DNA from: Ravibacter sp964562455
GTDB lineage: Bacteria; Bacteroidota; Bacteroidia; Cytophagales; Spirosomataceae
NCBI GenBank assembly: GCA_964562455.1
Contig: CAZLTN010000013.1
Span: 1-64,000, forward strand
Direction of reading: 5' to 3'
DNA length: 64,000 bases
Shown: piece by piece, positions 17,786-25,996 of the stretch
How the letters are laid out: each line of letters opens with the position of its first letter
How positions within the stretch are numbered: position 1 is the first letter of the stretch
Program-made: the position numbers and the translations under genes
The notes under the pieces: model-generated
Seen by the model: only the letters and a program-made list of their open reading frames with translations
Databases searched by the model: none
What the model was told of the DNA's origin: nothing

Positions 17786-17808
17786 GTTCGAGCCCGCTAT
17801 GTCCTACT
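17786..17808 (+). repeat. attR: right copy of the 23-bp tRNA-Val 3' repeat
   Basis: Exact copy of 1814-1836 but with no tRNA 5' part in front of it. The following CTTTTCATCTGCTGAAAAG (17809-17827) can form a small hairpin and is probably the original downstream flank of tRNA-Val before insertion. Confidence 0.85.
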
Positions 17809-17856
17809 CTTTTCATCTGCTGAAAAGGCGACGCTTCCTCTTACAAAGACAATAAT

Positions 17857-18843
17857 TTAAGGATATTCCAGTATGATGGGCACTATCCACCAGTTGCCAT
17901 ACCATGCGAGCACCTCCGGGTCCCCGGGAATAAAAGTGATCTCGGTGCTTCCCGTTGCCTGCTTGGGCTGCATGCCGAACTGGGGTTTGAGGTTGATGTT
18001 CTCCCTCATAGGTATAGCGGTTCCGTTTTCGAGCCTGACTTCAATTTTATAGCGCCCCAAAGGGATATTGTTGATATACAGCTCACTACTCTCTACTGTT
18101 TTACGTATAGTATAGGTGATTTTCTCGTCTCCGTACAAGAGATCGAGCGGTGTCAGTTTGATCACTATGACCGACCCGACAGGAAAACTTCCCGGCAGGG
18201 GTAACGATTGCGTACGAAGGGTGTAAGAAAGGTGTACCGACCCGCCCAGGTAGCTGCTTGGCCAGTATGGGCCTTTCATGACCTGCTCGGGTTGGCCTTG
18301 TCCGTAGGGGAGCAGTATAAAATTCTTTACTGCCCCGTTTACCGAGTTAAAACTGTTCAGAGCGCTGTCGGCAGGGAAAAGGGAAACCGGCGCTTTTCCC
18401 GACTCGTAGTCCATCAGGTATTTTGCGCCCCAGATTTCAATAGTGCCTACAGGAAGCAGTATCTCGTAATAACCGTCATTGCCCGAATGCCCCGATGCAG
18501 AGCTGTAGCTTCCGCCGATGATAGAAGATCGGACTCCTATCACCGCTCCCTGTAAAGGCCGGCCATATACATCTTTTACATACCCTCTCAGTATGTTCGG
18601 CTTGACGTCGGTTTTTTTAAAGCCGGGAAGTTTAGCACGCTGCTTTCCCATGACGTCTACGTAAAATTGCGTACCGGGCACCGACAGTTCACGAGAGGAG
18701 GAAGGCAACTGGTTAAAAGGGACGGGTGTTCGTATACCACCGCCTGAACCACCTTCGTCATCGGGTGAAGGCAGGTCTGATTTAGAACAACCGGAAATCA
18801 AAGCGGATAGAACGTAAATTAAGGCTAGAACAAATGTTTTCAT
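17857..18843 (-). CDS. Lipoprotein with carboxypeptidase-regulatory-like domain
   Basis: A 328-residue probable lipoprotein: signal peptide with lipobox ISGC (Cys at about 19), then a Gly/Ser/Pro-rich linker. A carboxypeptidase regulatory-like beta-sandwich is at about 84-140 (LRGYVKDVYGRPLQGAVIGV, DGYYEILLPVGTIEIWG). The remaining 190 residues are beta-rich and end WYGNWWIVPIILEYP; I do not recognise them. It lies between attR and the LytS-type kinase gene, all on the minus strand with a 136-bp gap. Cell-surface or periplasmic binding is likely but unproven. Confidence 0.75.
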   Translation of the reverse strand: MKTFVLALIYVLSALISGCSKSDLPSPDDEGGSGGGIRTPVPFNQLPSSSRELSVPGTQFYVDVMGKQRAKLPGFKKTDVKPNILRGYVKDVYGRPLQGAVIGVRSSIIGGSYSSASGHSGNDGYYEILLPVGTIEIWGAKYLMDYESGKAPVSLFPADSALNSFNSVNGAVKNFILLPYGQGQPEQVMKGPYWPSSYLGGSVHLSYTLRTQSLPLPGSFPVGSVIVIKLTPLDLLYGDEKITYTIRKTVESSELYINNIPLGRYKIEVRLENGTAIPMRENINLKPQFGMQPKQATGSTEITFIPGDPEVLAWYGNWWIVPIILEYP

Positions 18844-18979
18844 GGTTAAAATCGATTTTTCATGACCCTAAATTAGACCACGAAAAAAGGACGGCGGAAA
18901 TCATTCGCCAGACAGCGCAACAGGAGGTCGAACTGCATTATGGACCGGTAAACAGCACGTCCATATCCGCCGGGTACTT

Positions 18980-20035
18980 TCAGGAAGAGCCTGATACAGG
19001 AAAGCGGAGTTCTACCGTCACTCCGCCGTGGGGATTTACCGATACGCGCAGCTTCTCACCATATTGTCCGTCCAGGCGTTTTGCGGTATTCGACAGCCCG
19101 ACACCCTCGCTGCTTAGCATACCGGCGGCCGGACCTGCGTAGGGTTGCCCGGTATTCTCGATACGGATATGAAACAGGCCGCCTTCTTCGAAGCAGGTGA
19201 CCGTGATTTCTCCGCCGTCTATCGAAGGCTCTATACCGTGTCTTACGGCATTTTCCACCAGGGGCTGCAGCAGCATCGGTGGTATCAGAACGTCGTCGGT
19301 ACCGGTCGTCGTATGGATTTTGAATCTTAGCCTGCTACCGAACCGCTCTTTTTCCAGGAGAAGATAGGTGTTGATAAAATGGAGCTCCTGCGAAAGGGGG
19401 ATAAGCTCCTGTTGCGTGGAATGAAGCGCATAGCGGAATATATCGGCCAGGCGGGCCACCAGTACCCGCGTATGCTCCTGGTCTGCGGGTACGGAAGCGC
19501 TTATGCTATTGAGCGTATTGAAAAAAAAGTGAGGTTGGATCTGCGCCTTCAGCGCATTGATCTCCGCGCGGTGGGCAGCTTCTTTCAGCTCACGTTCGCG
19601 ATGGTACTGCACCTCTCTTTCTCTGAAGAAAAGATCGATATGCAAAGCGCTGAATACCTGGATATAAAATAAAAGGTTGGGACCGCTGTTTTGGAACATC
19701 TGCCGGCCGTCCATAAGAGGCAGGCCGGACACGTGGTTATAGACCTGGTAAAGCGCAACCCAGACGGCATAATAGAATATGCCGGTAGCGGCATGAAGCG
19801 AAAGCCTCCGCTTCACGGTCAGGTGTGTGAATTTTCTGAAATGAAGCCACCAGACGGGAAAACAGGCTATAGCCATAATCAGGCAGTCTACTGATATTTC
19901 CTTCAGGAATATGATTGAAAAACCCTCGGAAAAAAGCCGCGGAGTACCGTAAAGGATACTCATGACGATAAGACAAGCGACGAACAGGGAGATTTCCCTT
20001 CGCGCCGTATTGCCGTTTTTGAAGACTTTAAGCAT
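18980..20035 (-). CDS. LytS/YpdA-type sensor histidine kinase
   Basis: The frame is open back to 20305, but that would run through the divergent response-regulator gene. ATG 20035 (MLKVFKNGNTARREISLF) is preferred and gives 351 residues. Four hydrophobic segments precede a His_kinase domain with the phosphorylation box QIQPHFFFNTLNSI and an ATPase domain with LLQPLVENAVRHGIEPS and GVGLSNTAKRLDGQYG. It should phosphorylate the LytTR regulator encoded divergently 51 bp away. No periplasmic sensor domain is evident, so the ligand may be membrane-borne. Confidence 0.88.
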   Translation of the reverse strand: MLKVFKNGNTARREISLFVACLIVMSILYGTPRLFSEGFSIIFLKEISVDCLIMAIACFPVWWLHFRKFTHLTVKRRLSLHAATGIFYYAVWVALYQVYNHVSGLPLMDGRQMFQNSGPNLLFYIQVFSALHIDLFFREREVQYHRERELKEAAHRAEINALKAQIQPHFFFNTLNSISASVPADQEHTRVLVARLADIFRYALHSTQQELIPLSQELHFINTYLLLEKERFGSRLRFKIHTTTGTDDVLIPPMLLQPLVENAVRHGIEPSIDGGEITVTCFEEGGLFHIRIENTGQPYAGPAAGMLSSEGVGLSNTAKRLDGQYGEKLRVSVNPHGGVTVELRFPVSGSS

Positions 20036-20086
20036 ATATTGCCTGATGAATGTGCCAAAATAGGTTTTTCTTAAGAAAGAAACAGT

Positions 20087-20815
20087 ATGTCCAGGATGTC
20101 GGTATTGATAATTGATGATGAAGAGCCGGGAAGGGTATTGGTCAGACAATACCTTCAGTCTTATGCGCAATTCTTTGTCGCAGGAGAATGCACCAACGGC
20201 GTCGAGGCCGTTAGGATGATCAATCTGATGGAGCCGGACCTCGTTTTCCTGGATATTCAGATGCCCGGCGCCAACGGCTTTGATGTGCTGCAGCGTATAG
20301 ATCATGTACCCCAGGTCATATTTACTACGGCTTATGACAAGTATGCCCTACAGGCCTTCGAGGCGAGTGCTGTCGACTACCTGCTCAAACCCTATACCAG
20401 GGAGCGCTTTGACCGTACCATAGCCCGGCTGGCGCAGCAAAAGCCGCCGCAGTCCCTGGCTGCTGCGGCTGCCTACCGGAAGGAGGCGGGTTTTGCCGAT
20501 CGTATCCTTGTAGAACACAATAAAAGATATCGCAACGTTGCTGCCGGAGATATTGTTTTCATGAGAGCGAGCGGCGATTATACAGAGATCCATACACCCG
20601 GGTCATCTTACCTCAGCGCAACGGGGATCGGCTTGCTATCGGCGAAATTCGATCCGCAGAAATTTATCCGGATACACCGGTCGGTGGTCGTGAATATGAG
20701 TTATGTACGCGAGGTTTATAAGGACATAGGCAAAACATTCGTGGTTATGGAAACCGGAATTGAATTTAATGTCGGGCGGAATTATCTTCCCCTCGTCAGG
20801 AACCTGATGGTATGA
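20087..20815 (+). CDS. LytTR-family response regulator
   Basis: A 242-residue regulator. The receiver domain (1-120) has the acidic pocket IIDDEE, the phosphoacceptor in LVFLDIQMPG (about Asp56) and LLKPYTRERF. The C-terminal LytTR DNA-binding domain (about 140-242) includes YRNVAAGDIVFMRASGDYTE and KFIRIHRSVVVNMSYV. It is paired with the LytS-type kinase, but unusually the two genes are divergent across 51 bp rather than in one operon. Its 3' end overlaps the convergent lipoprotein gene by 20 bp. Either ATG 20087 or 20096 could be the start. Confidence 0.9.
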   Translation: MSRMSVLIIDDEEPGRVLVRQYLQSYAQFFVAGECTNGVEAVRMINLMEPDLVFLDIQMPGANGFDVLQRIDHVPQVIFTTAYDKYALQAFEASAVDYLLKPYTRERFDRTIARLAQQKPPQSLAAAAAYRKEAGFADRILVEHNKRYRNVAAGDIVFMRASGDYTEIHTPGSSYLSATGIGLLSAKFDPQKFIRIHRSVVVNMSYVREVYKDIGKTFVVMETGIEFNVGRNYLPLVRNLMV

Positions 20816-22946
20816 AAAATCCGTAATACCTTCCCATCCAATAGGCAAAGAGAAAATAGGTGCCGGTTTCTTCAGTTTCGCCGCTGCGACCGGAATCCAG
20901 CCGCTTAGGATTGGTATTCCAGCGGGAGACGCTGCTTTCGGGAGTAGGGACCGGGTGTAAAGCCTGCGGTCTTCCCGATCGGTCAGCCAGCGGGTCTTTT
21001 GGGATATCCCACCGGTGGCTGTTTTCCATACTCCAGTCCACCAGGTCGAGGGGATACTGGCGGAGCTCTTCCCTGGCCGTTTCCAGGCTGCAGTCCTTTT
21101 GAAGCAGGCTGCTTGCAATGACGTTCCAGACGGGCATCCGGTCGTTCGCCACGACTTTCCAGCTTCGTTCAAGGCTTTTCACATAAAGATCATGGTCGGG
21201 GCTATTGCCGGCATACCGTAATAAGCCGTAATAAGGGAAGAAATTGAGGATATCGTCGGAATGACTTGTTTCATACGGGCCATAGATCTTAGCCTGTACT
21301 GCATTCCGGGCATATCCGTGCTCGCTTACCAGCTTCTGATATACCTCTTCGTACCTGGATTTTCCGGTGAAATGACCTGCAGTTTTAAGGAAGGAAAGGA
21401 TCTGGAGTGAGTTAAGCCCTTTTTCGTATGCCCAATTAGGGGCATTATTCAGCGAGTCGGGATGCCAGATTCCCCACCTCGTCGGCTTGCCGTCGAAGTC
21501 TATCAGGTGGAAGTCGTTATCGATAATATGTGTCACTATCCGGTCTATAAGCTGCACTGCGCGCTGCTTCTGGCTTTCATCAGCGACCAGCTCACAAAAC
21601 AATGCCAGCGTATAGATGTGCCCCGTTATTTCGTCGGAGCTGGTATCGTCGAGCCACTGCCATTTTCCGTCCGGCGACGGATGCCATTTTTTGGGATGAG
21701 GCGACCGCGATTGTACGACACTATCCGATGCCAGCGCATAGGAGCGGGCAGGATAACCCGGGATACCGGTTACCGTTTCAAGGCGTTCGAGGGCCTCAAA
21801 CGTCCTGACAGCTTTCACCCTGGCATCCTCGTCTTTGGTGGCAGCAAACCGGAAACATTCCGCAGCAAGATAGCAGGATGTCCAGAGCCCGTCGTTATCT
21901 TCGTTTTGCATTAAGCTCATCGAGAGGTCTCCCGGTATGGACAGCCTCGAGATATTGATCATCCCCCTGCGGTTGTGGCGCTTCTCAATAATGTCTTCGT
22001 ATATCGCAGCCTTCCGGGCAAGCGTCATTTCTGCCTGCCTGATCTCGCTGATTCCCTGGTTCGTAGCGATCCAGACCTTTCCCGGCTGTAGACGGAGAAT
22101 ATCCCTGACCTGTTCTCCCGGCAGCCAGCGTTGGCCATGGTAATAGTGCCAGGAAGAATCCTTATGTATGGCTCCTTTTTCGGTACCCAGCCAGATATCG
22201 CCGTCAAATGTCCTGATTACGTGCGCCGGGCCATACGGGAGACCGTCGGGCCCTCTCCACACCTGGTGATCGCCTTCGCGGGAGATAAGGCCCACTGATT
22301 GCGGAGCGCTGAAGATAAGGTCATCGCCAGTCGTCGCCAGCGCATAGTAACGCCTTTCGTTGCCCACAGCCATGAGCGTTTCGTCCAGGTTGCCCCAGTT
22401 CCCGTTTTTTTGCTGCCACAGACCGTCGGAAGATGCCAGCCAAAGGGTGCCGTCCGAGCCCGTGACCATATCGTTTATACGAAGATCTTTGAGTTCCGGG
22501 ACTGCCGACCATATGCCGTTCCATACGTAAAGGCCTGATGTTGTGCCGAGATAGAACGCTTCGTCTCCGGTCCGCAGAAGGCACAAGAGGCTATCATTGG
22601 CGGTTTCCGAAGGGAGTTTTATTTCCTGCCCGTTTTCGAAAGGCATGATTGCGTTCCTGCTGAGCAACCAGGGATTCCCTTTGGTGTCGACCGTTGCACT
22701 GAGCAACTCTTTTCCTGTCAACAGCGGTTCCCAATTCTCATCCCGGTACCTGAACACCCCCGTTCTGGTGACTGCCACGGGTGCTCCGTCAAACATAAAT
22801 AGCCTGATTACGTCCTTCCCGGCCTTTTCAGGGAGGTGGATATCATACCGGACAGCCTGGTGGTAGGGCGTATCGGGATATGCGTTTTTCTTCCTGCAGC
22901 CCGTTGCCAGGGCAGTAAGCGCAAAAATGATTAAAAGGTATTTCAT
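20796..22946 (-). CDS. Lipoprotein with sensor-type propeller repeats and alpha/alpha-hairpin domain
   Basis: A 716-residue predicted lipoprotein (lipobox ATGC, Cys about 17). Residues about 40-330 hold propeller blades of the kind found in hybrid two-component sensors, such as TTSGLYVWNGIWSAVPELKD, GSDGTLWLASSDGLWQQKNG and GTEKGAIHKDSSWHYYHGQR. Residues about 340-716 look like an alpha/alpha hairpin fold (LWTSCYLAAECFRFAATKDE, DLVDWSMENSHRWDIPKDP), as in some glycan-active enzymes, but no catalytic residues can be named. It follows the PhyH gene by 16 bp. A 3' fragment of a close copy lies at 17127-17560 inside the island. Confidence 0.75.
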   Translation of the reverse strand: MKYLLIIFALTALATGCRKKNAYPDTPYHQAVRYDIHLPEKAGKDVIRLFMFDGAPVAVTRTGVFRYRDENWEPLLTGKELLSATVDTKGNPWLLSRNAIMPFENGQEIKLPSETANDSLLCLLRTGDEAFYLGTTSGLYVWNGIWSAVPELKDLRINDMVTGSDGTLWLASSDGLWQQKNGNWGNLDETLMAVGNERRYYALATTGDDLIFSAPQSVGLISREGDHQVWRGPDGLPYGPAHVIRTFDGDIWLGTEKGAIHKDSSWHYYHGQRWLPGEQVRDILRLQPGKVWIATNQGISEIRQAEMTLARKAAIYEDIIEKRHNRRGMINISRLSIPGDLSMSLMQNEDNDGLWTSCYLAAECFRFAATKDEDARVKAVRTFEALERLETVTGIPGYPARSYALASDSVVQSRSPHPKKWHPSPDGKWQWLDDTSSDEITGHIYTLALFCELVADESQKQRAVQLIDRIVTHIIDNDFHLIDFDGKPTRWGIWHPDSLNNAPNWAYEKGLNSLQILSFLKTAGHFTGKSRYEEVYQKLVSEHGYARNAVQAKIYGPYETSHSDDILNFFPYYGLLRYAGNSPDHDLYVKSLERSWKVVANDRMPVWNVIASSLLQKDCSLETAREELRQYPLDLVDWSMENSHRWDIPKDPLADRSGRPQALHPVPTPESSVSRWNTNPKRLDSGRSGETEETGTYFLFAYWMGRYYGFFIPSGS

Positions 22947-22962
22947 TACATTTAATAGCTCC

Positions 22963-23970
22963 TTAGCTGAAGCTGTCTTCCGACTCAGGTAAAGCCGGAT
23001 TGTTATAAATGTACATCCCGTTGTAATCCTGGATTACAGGTTCGGCCCCCGGATCGATCCTGGAGAACGGGAGCGCTTCATAAGTCGAATAGTGACAGAC
23101 AAACGATTTCCGTGTCTGTTCGGGATTGAGGATAGGGCTGCCGCCGTGCGCAAGTGCTCCGTGCCATATCAGCACATCTCCCTTTTTGATCAGGAGTATC
23201 TCTTTGGGATATTTAAGCTTCTCGCAGGTTTTATCGAGATAATCGGCAAATTCGAGCGGGGTTTTGGTCGACCAGGGCTTATAGAGTATACCTGATCCGA
23301 AATCAAATTTCGGCATCCGGTGTGATCCTATGTAGTAATAAAGCGGTCCCGATTCCATTACGATATCTTCCAGGGCTATCCACGCTGCTGCCAGGTGGCT
23401 GGGCTCCTTTGCGGTCACCCAGGGAAAGTCCTGGTGAGTGGGTTGCTGGCTTCCGTATAGAAATGTAAGGCTTTGCATGACTACAGTTTTCTGATTGAAA
23501 ACTGCTTCCAGGAAAGTAACGATACCGGGATGCGACATCAGTTTTTTGCCCGCTACCGAAGAATTGTGAAAGTCGTTGAACTTCACATATTTTCCTTTAA
23601 GGGCTTTTTTCGGGAAATCGCTGATATTTCTCTGCTGGTCCGGCTGAAATTCCGGCAGGTCTATCCTTACGCTGAGACGATGTTTTTCCGGATTGTCGGT
23701 AAGGCTGTCGACGTCCTGGAGGAACTTGTCGATCATGTCTTCCGGCAGGATATTCTCAAGTACCGCATAACCGTTTTTCTGCCAGTCGGTCAGTTTCTTT
23801 TTCAGGTCATAAGAAACTTCGAACCGGGGCTTGTAATCTTTGAGAAACCCGTCTATATCTGCACCCGGAACGTCGATCCAGGGCATGCGGGAGCGCTCAA
23901 ATTCTTTCAGGGGAAATAGCCGCTCACGTACTGTTCCTATTTTGTTTTTTACCCGGTTTGCAATGCTCAT
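22963..23970 (-). CDS. Phytanoyl-CoA dioxygenase (PhyH)-family protein
   Basis: A 335-residue Fe(II)/2-oxoglutarate-type oxygenase. Visible metal ligands are THQDFPW (His-x-Asp) and the distal His in HGGSPILNPEQTRKSFVCHY, whose Arg would bind 2-oxoglutarate. AAWIALEDIVMESGPLYYYI is the conserved core of the family. It is cytoplasmic, with no signal. Members hydroxylate diverse small molecules; the substrate cannot be inferred. It is the first gene of a two-gene unit with the propeller lipoprotein (16-bp gap). Confidence 0.87.
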   Translation of the reverse strand: MSIANRVKNKIGTVRERLFPLKEFERSRMPWIDVPGADIDGFLKDYKPRFEVSYDLKKKLTDWQKNGYAVLENILPEDMIDKFLQDVDSLTDNPEKHRLSVRIDLPEFQPDQQRNISDFPKKALKGKYVKFNDFHNSSVAGKKLMSHPGIVTFLEAVFNQKTVVMQSLTFLYGSQQPTHQDFPWVTAKEPSHLAAAWIALEDIVMESGPLYYYIGSHRMPKFDFGSGILYKPWSTKTPLEFADYLDKTCEKLKYPKEILLIKKGDVLIWHGALAHGGSPILNPEQTRKSFVCHYSTYEALPFSRIDPGAEPVIQDYNGMYIYNNPALPESEDSFS

Positions 23971-24084
23971 ATCAAGGCGTGGTTAGTTCTTTTTGACAGT
24001 CTTGGGTTTATTGCCTACTTAAAGAATGAAAATCTGGTAAAACTACTTATTTTAGCGTGAATCTGTGGAAAAATCCTACGGTAT

Positions 24085-25332
24085 TTAAATTCGCGGCTGT
24101 CTTATTTTCGGAAGAAAGACTGCCAGTATTCCGAGAAGCGGCAGGAAGGAACAGGCCTTAAAAAGAAAACCGAGGCTGGTCGAGTCGGCAAGCAGCCCCA
24201 GCGCGGCTGAACCTATACCGGCAACACCGAAAGCGAAGCCGAAAAATAAACCTGCAATAGTGCCTTCCTTACCCGGTTTGAGCTCCTGCGCGTAGACAAG
24301 AATAGCCGAAAATGCGGAGGAGAGAATGAGCCCCACCATAACCGCCAGTACGTTGGTCCAGAACAGGTTGGCATAAGGAAGCATGAGTGCGAACGGGGCT
24401 GCGCCCAGGATAGAGAACCAGATAACCTGCCGTCTTCCGATCCTGTCGCCTATCGGTCCGCCCGCGTAAGTACCGATCGCCACAGCGGCCATGCAGATAA
24501 AAAGATAAAACTGGGAATCCTTAATACCGAGGCCGAATTTGTCAATGAGAAAGAAAGTATAGTAGCTGCCGATGCATACCATGTAAATATACTTGGAAAA
24601 GACGAGTACGAGGAGAATGCCGATCGAAGTGTTTATTTTTCGTTCAGACAAACCATCGAGTGTCTTGTCGGCAGTTTTTACAGTATTTCCTCTCGTTTTC
24701 CGTTTTTCGAACGACCACCGTCCCAGATAAAACAGGATAATGCCTCCCAGCAAAGCCAGTGCAGAAAACCAGCTTATTGCCGACAGTCCGTAGCTGGCTA
24801 CTACCAGCGCTGCCAGAAGCGGGCCGATGGCACTCCCGGCATTTCCGCCTACCTGGAAGAGCGACTGCGCCATACCCCGCTTTCCGCCGGAGGCTATAAA
24901 GGCTGTCCGCGAGGCTTCGGGATGAAAAATAGCGGACCCGAACCCGGTCACCGCTACGCTCAGGAGAACGATGGGAAAAGAATCTGCCACCGAAAGTATC
25001 AGCAGACCGACAAGCGTAAATCCCATCCCGAAGCTGAGAGAGTAGGGGGCTGGTTTCCTGTCGGTATAGCTTCCTACAATCGGCTGAAATACAGACGCCG
25101 TCATCTGGAATACAAAGGTGATCAGCCCGATCTGCATATACGATAGCCTGAAGTTCTCTTTCAGGATCGGGTAAATGGCAGGGACGATAGCCTGTAAAGT
25201 ATCGTTCAGTAAGTGAGTAAAGCTGATGGCAAACAAGACCGGGTAAACGGTTTTATTCAGGTTGCTGCTTTTGGCAAGTTGGGTATTGTCGTCGGTCATT
25301 CTACTTCGCACTGTCCGTATCTCCGCAAACAT
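24085..25332 (-). CDS. MFS transporter, fosmidomycin-resistance (Fsr)-like
   Basis: A 415-residue inner-membrane carrier with about twelve hydrophobic segments. The N-terminal half contains FTHLLNDTLQAIVPAIYPIL, GSYTDRKPAPYSLSFGMGF and GSAIFHPEASRTAFIASGGK, the signature of the Fsr-like family (acidic residue in helix 1 and HPEA motif). ATG 25299 (MTDDNTQLA) is an equally good start that removes 11 residues. It is monocistronic. Family members export small molecules; actual fosmidomycin resistance here is untested. Confidence 0.87.
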   Translation of the reverse strand: MFAEIRTVRSRMTDDNTQLAKSSNLNKTVYPVLFAISFTHLLNDTLQAIVPAIYPILKENFRLSYMQIGLITFVFQMTASVFQPIVGSYTDRKPAPYSLSFGMGFTLVGLLILSVADSFPIVLLSVAVTGFGSAIFHPEASRTAFIASGGKRGMAQSLFQVGGNAGSAIGPLLAALVVASYGLSAISWFSALALLGGIILFYLGRWSFEKRKTRGNTVKTADKTLDGLSERKINTSIGILLVLVFSKYIYMVCIGSYYTFFLIDKFGLGIKDSQFYLFICMAAVAIGTYAGGPIGDRIGRRQVIWFSILGAAPFALMLPYANLFWTNVLAVMVGLILSSAFSAILVYAQELKPGKEGTIAGLFFGFAFGVAGIGSAALGLLADSTSLGFLFKACSFLPLLGILAVFLPKIRQPRI

Positions 25333-25996
25333 AGACCTAAATCAATTAATAAGCAAAGTGGGCAGGACAGATGTGAAGCAGGCTGATAAGACTTACTTTG
25401 TGATGATTGATAGAGTTATGTAGTATAATTTGTATAATTTTCTTCGTATATGTTTTATAGGTAGTTTTAATTTATCATTTTGGTTATTAAAATATTGTCT
25501 ATACAATAGTAAATATTGACTTTATAATCAGGAAATGGTGATTTTGTGTATTATAAAAAGCGAAAAAGTTTTGTATTTCTAATAGTCATGTTTTATGTTT
25601 GCATGCAACAAAAGGTTACACTAGACACGGTAATTATGAAAAAAATGTACAACCGATCGGTAAAGACGCTCCCCCCTGTCCGTGCCGGTCTCTTTCCAGG
25701 CTATCAGCCCCCCTGTTTCACACAAGGTTTGTTCCCCTTCCGAAGTTCCGGTCTTTCTCGGCGCTTTTAGGTTTTATTTTTTGATGTACACTCAGCTGCG
25801 TGCTGGAGGTTAGCGGACTTTATGTAGCGCTAAAACTTACTTAGGGATACCCTCTCTGAGAGAAAGTGTATTGGTATGAATATCACCGGACTTAAACGTA
25901 CAGACTTTAGATAGTAAATACACCCCGGCAGCGCCTTCCCCCCCTTTGCGCGCTCCGGGAGTAAACGGCTTAACATTTTAATTAACTAAAACAAAC
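25333..25996. other. Long AT-rich gap before the surface-protein gene
   Basis: 664 bp. The left 300 bp are very AT-rich; the right part is more mixed and holds a short open frame (25546-25770) without homology I can recognise. The region probably contains promoters for the divergent MFS and surface-protein genes plus a long leader. No RNA family is recognised. Confidence 0.5.

Larger units (their letters stand above)
1814..17808. mobile_element. 16-kb tRNA-Val-integrated island with a decayed integrase
   Basis: Seen: a perfect 23-bp direct repeat of the tRNA-Val 3' end bounds the segment, and the start of a tyrosine integrase frame lies 172 bp inside the right repeat on the minus strand, pointing inward as is usual. 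Inside are one ECF sigma/FecR/SusC/SusD set, three Gfo/Idh/MocA proteins, a PIG-L deacetylase, an S9 peptidase and a DMT transporter, nearly all on the plus strand, with no transfer, replication or toxin genes. Inference: an integrative or mobilisable element brought in a nutrient-use locus, then lost most of its integrase and was fixed. The alternative, coincidental duplication of a tRNA end, is unlikely given the integrase start beside it. Confidence 0.75.

Noticed and set aside
17786..17808. A second tRNA gene
   Set aside because: Only the 3' part is present; no D or anticodon arms, so it is an att copy.
25546..25770. Small gene of about 74 codons in the leader of the surface protein
   Set aside because: No ribosome site, family or hydrophobic pattern beyond a short N-terminal stretch; could be a chance frame.
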